This document shows, one piece after another, positions 22,373-23,970 of a stretch of 23,970 nt of DNA (positions are counted from its first letter, which is position 1; the number at the start of each line of letters is the position of its first letter). The position numbers and the translations under genes were made by a program. This DNA comes from an uncultured Lachnospiraceae bacterium. GTDB taxonomy: Bacteria > Bacillota > Clostridia > Lachnospirales > Lachnospiraceae. Location: assembly GCA_910588755.1 (NCBI GenBank), contig CAJUQZ010000040.1, positions 1 through 23,970 on the forward strand. The letters run 5' to 3'. Below the pieces are notes generated by a model that saw only the letters and a list, made by a program, of their open reading frames with translations, had not been told where the DNA came from and ran no database searches.

Positions 22373-23970
22373 CTATTCCACAAGCTCATACTCCGCGCCA
22401 TCATACCCGATATACCGCACCGTGCCAAGATCAATCGCGTCAACACTCTGTGCCGCATCGACCACCGGTATGCATCTGTCCTTTCTGACAAACAGCGGCA
22501 CCTCGCACAGCGCCACCTCGACATAGTGCGTGCCCTGTTCTAGCACCTCCTCATAGATGCTTCCGTCCGGCATAAACTTCACAAACTTCATCTCCTCCGG
22601 CAGATACACAGTCCTGCCGCTCACGTTCTGCGTGTAGACCGGCGCGATCATCACCTCGTTTCCAAGCATGAGCTGGTCCTCCGTCTCCACCGCGCGCCTG
22701 TCACCAGGATAGTCAAACCCAAGCGGACGAAAATACATCTCATCGCGCTCAGCCGCCTTTACATACTCGCTGTAAAGATACGGGATCAGCCGGTAGCGCA
22801 CGCCAATCACATGGCGGAAATCCTCGATGTGCTCAAACTGATAGCACTCCTGTTCCCTCGTCCCGAGCGCGGCGTGGTTTCGCATCAGCGGCGTGAACAC
22901 GCCAAGCGCCAGCCAGCGCAGCAGCAAATCGCGCGTCGTGTCGGAACCAAAACCGCCAAGGTCCGCGCCCGTATACAAAAATCCGCACATGTTTAACGAC
23001 GGCATCATCTTGAGATTCAGCAGAATATGCGACCACCAGGACTGGTTGTCCCCCGTCCAGATTCCGCCATAGCGATGCATTCCGATATAGGAGGAGCGCG
23101 AGAACAGCAGCATTTTCCTGTCAGGCGCGATCGCCTGCAGCGCCTCGCCCGCAGCCCTTGTCATATTGAAGCCATAGAGATTGTGCACAAGGTCATGGCG
23201 CACCCGCTGCCCGTTGACATTGTGATAAAACCGCCTGTAGTCCTCGGGACTGTTCTGCAAATGCTCGATACAGCTCCTGACCTCCCACGGAATCGCATTG
23301 GCATTGTTCATAATATCCTCCGCTCCGTCATCATCCGCACCGCCGTCCGGCGCCTTCACATAGTCGGCAATCGCCTGGTTGAGCGCCCTGATGCCCTCCT
23401 CCGAGTAGAAGATCGCAGGCTCGTTCATGTCATTCCAGAAACCGTCAATCCCAAGGTCGGTGAGCACCTTATATTTCCCGCCAAACCAGGCACGCGCATC
23501 AGGATTCAGCACATCCGGGAAATGCGTCCAGCCAGGCCACACAGCCGCCACGAAGTCCGAGCCGTCCGCACGCTTGCAGAAATACCCTTTTTCCACGCCC
23601 TCCTCGTAAATGTCATACCCCTCCTCAATCTTCACACCCGCGTCGATAATCGGAATCAGGTGAATGTTTTTGGCCTTCATCTGCTGCACAAACTGGCCAA
23701 AATCCGGGAACCGCTCCGGGTTGACCGTAAAATCCTTGTAGTCCTGCATGTAATCGATATCCATGTATACCATGTCCAACGGAATCCGGTTGTCCCTGTA
23801 GCCCTTCACCACACCTTCAATGTCCTCCGCCGTCTTGTAGCCCCAGCGGCTCTGTCCAAACCCAAAGGCATACTTCGGCGCAATATAGCTCTTTCCAATC
23901 ATCCTGCGAAACTGTTTTGCCACATCATATGCACTCTCGCCGGTAATGACATACAGATACAGGTCTGCCC
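22373..23970 (-). CDS. GH31 alpha-glucosidase, 5' end outside the window
   Basis: About 532 codons of a glycoside hydrolase family 31 enzyme. The reading frame is open to the window edge (the sequence before the internal GTG at 23923 reads ADLYLYVITGESAYDV), so the gene's start and N-terminal beta-sandwich are missing. Seen are PKYAFGFGQSRWGYK, the nucleophile motif GFWNDMNEPAIF, the block SRSSYIGMHRYGGIWTGDNQSWW with the acid/base Asp, and GADLGGFG in the substrate pocket. The C-terminal beta domains are complete, ending YDGAEYELVE. No signal peptide can be judged. Typical substrates are alpha-1,4- or alpha-1,6-linked gluco-oligosaccharides; specificity is not readable here. A strong terminator follows. 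Confidence 0.95.
   Translation of the reverse strand, partial: ADLYLYVITGESAYDVAKQFRRMIGKSYIAPKYAFGFGQSRWGYKTAEDIEGVVKGYRDNRIPLDMVYMDIDYMQDYKDFTVNPERFPDFGQFVQQMKAKNIHLIPIIDAGVKIEEGYDIYEEGVEKGYFCKRADGSDFVAAVWPGWTHFPDVLNPDARAWFGGKYKVLTDLGIDGFWNDMNEPAIFYSEEGIRALNQAIADYVKAPDGGADDDGAEDIMNNANAIPWEVRSCIEHLQNSPEDYRRFYHNVNGQRVRHDLVHNLYGFNMTRAAGEALQAIAPDRKMLLFSRSSYIGMHRYGGIWTGDNQSWWSHILLNLKMMPSLNMCGFLYTGADLGGFGSDTTRDLLLRWLALGVFTPLMRNHAALGTREQECYQFEHIEDFRHVIGVRYRLIPYLYSEYVKAAERDEMYFRPLGFDYPGDRRAVETEDQLMLGNEVMIAPVYTQNVSGRTVYLPEEMKFVKFMPDGSIYEEVLEQGTHYVEVALCEVPLFVRKDRCIPVVDAAQSVDAIDLGTVRYIGYDGAEYELVE

Overview
The window looks like chromosomal DNA from a Firmicute of the family Lachnospiraceae, Roseburia/Agathobacter-like. 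This rests on protein families typical of that group (DUF4173, DUF2975 with a YozG-type regulator, DUF2752), strong Shine-Dalgarno sites, a perfect SigD-type flagellar promoter, and small palindromic repeat elements. The organism assignment is inference. No rRNA, tRNA, CRISPR array, phage gene or transposase was recognised.

Left part (1-5.6 kb, genes on the minus strand). A membrane/regulator operon reads DUF2975 - XRE regulator - DUF4173 - DUF2752 from a promoter near 3.3 kb that has a palindromic operator candidate. A 79-bp palindromic element sits in its leader. A second minus-strand group (5.6 to 3.45 kb) carries two SMI1/KNR4-like (SUKH) proteins, two paralogous one-span membrane proteins that overlap each other, and an ACT-domain protein. 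It ends at a clear terminator.

Middle (5.6-9.9 kb). An AT-rich gap precedes a plus-strand acyltransferase-3 gene. Its last 15 or so codons lie inside a 169-bp imperfect palindrome that continues into more stem-loops. Then come a divergent pair of unrecognised genes: a Cys-rich protein (minus) and a protein with a beta-rich N-terminus and a long 14-residue-repeat coiled coil (plus).

NAD region (9.9-16.6 kb, minus strand). Six genes form an apparent NAD salvage operon in the order pncA (nicotinamidase), prs-like PRPP synthetase, NAMPT-type nicotinate phosphoribosyltransferase, a small protein resembling those annotated ADP-ribosylation/crystallin J1, nadE (glutamine-dependent NAD synthetase) and an NrtR-type Nudix regulator. 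PncA would make nicotinate, the Prs protein PRPP, the phosphoribosyltransferase NaMN, and NadE would finish NAD; NadD is not in the window. NrtR would sense the NAD/ADP-ribose state.

Right part (16.6-24 kb). A plus-strand FliD-C-like gene has a textbook SigD promoter. It converges on a minus-strand operon containing a second, larger nicotinamidase-like cysteine hydrolase, a vWA protein, a PP2C-like phosphatase and a Ser/Thr-kinase-like protein. The last three match the TerY-P triad known from tellurium-resistance-type systems. The window ends inside a GH31 alpha-glucosidase gene.

The most notable observation is that the pncA operon and the hydrolase/TerY-P operon have almost the same promoter-operator over about 67 gap-free bases. 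This suggests a phosphorylation-signalling triad under the same control as NAD salvage.
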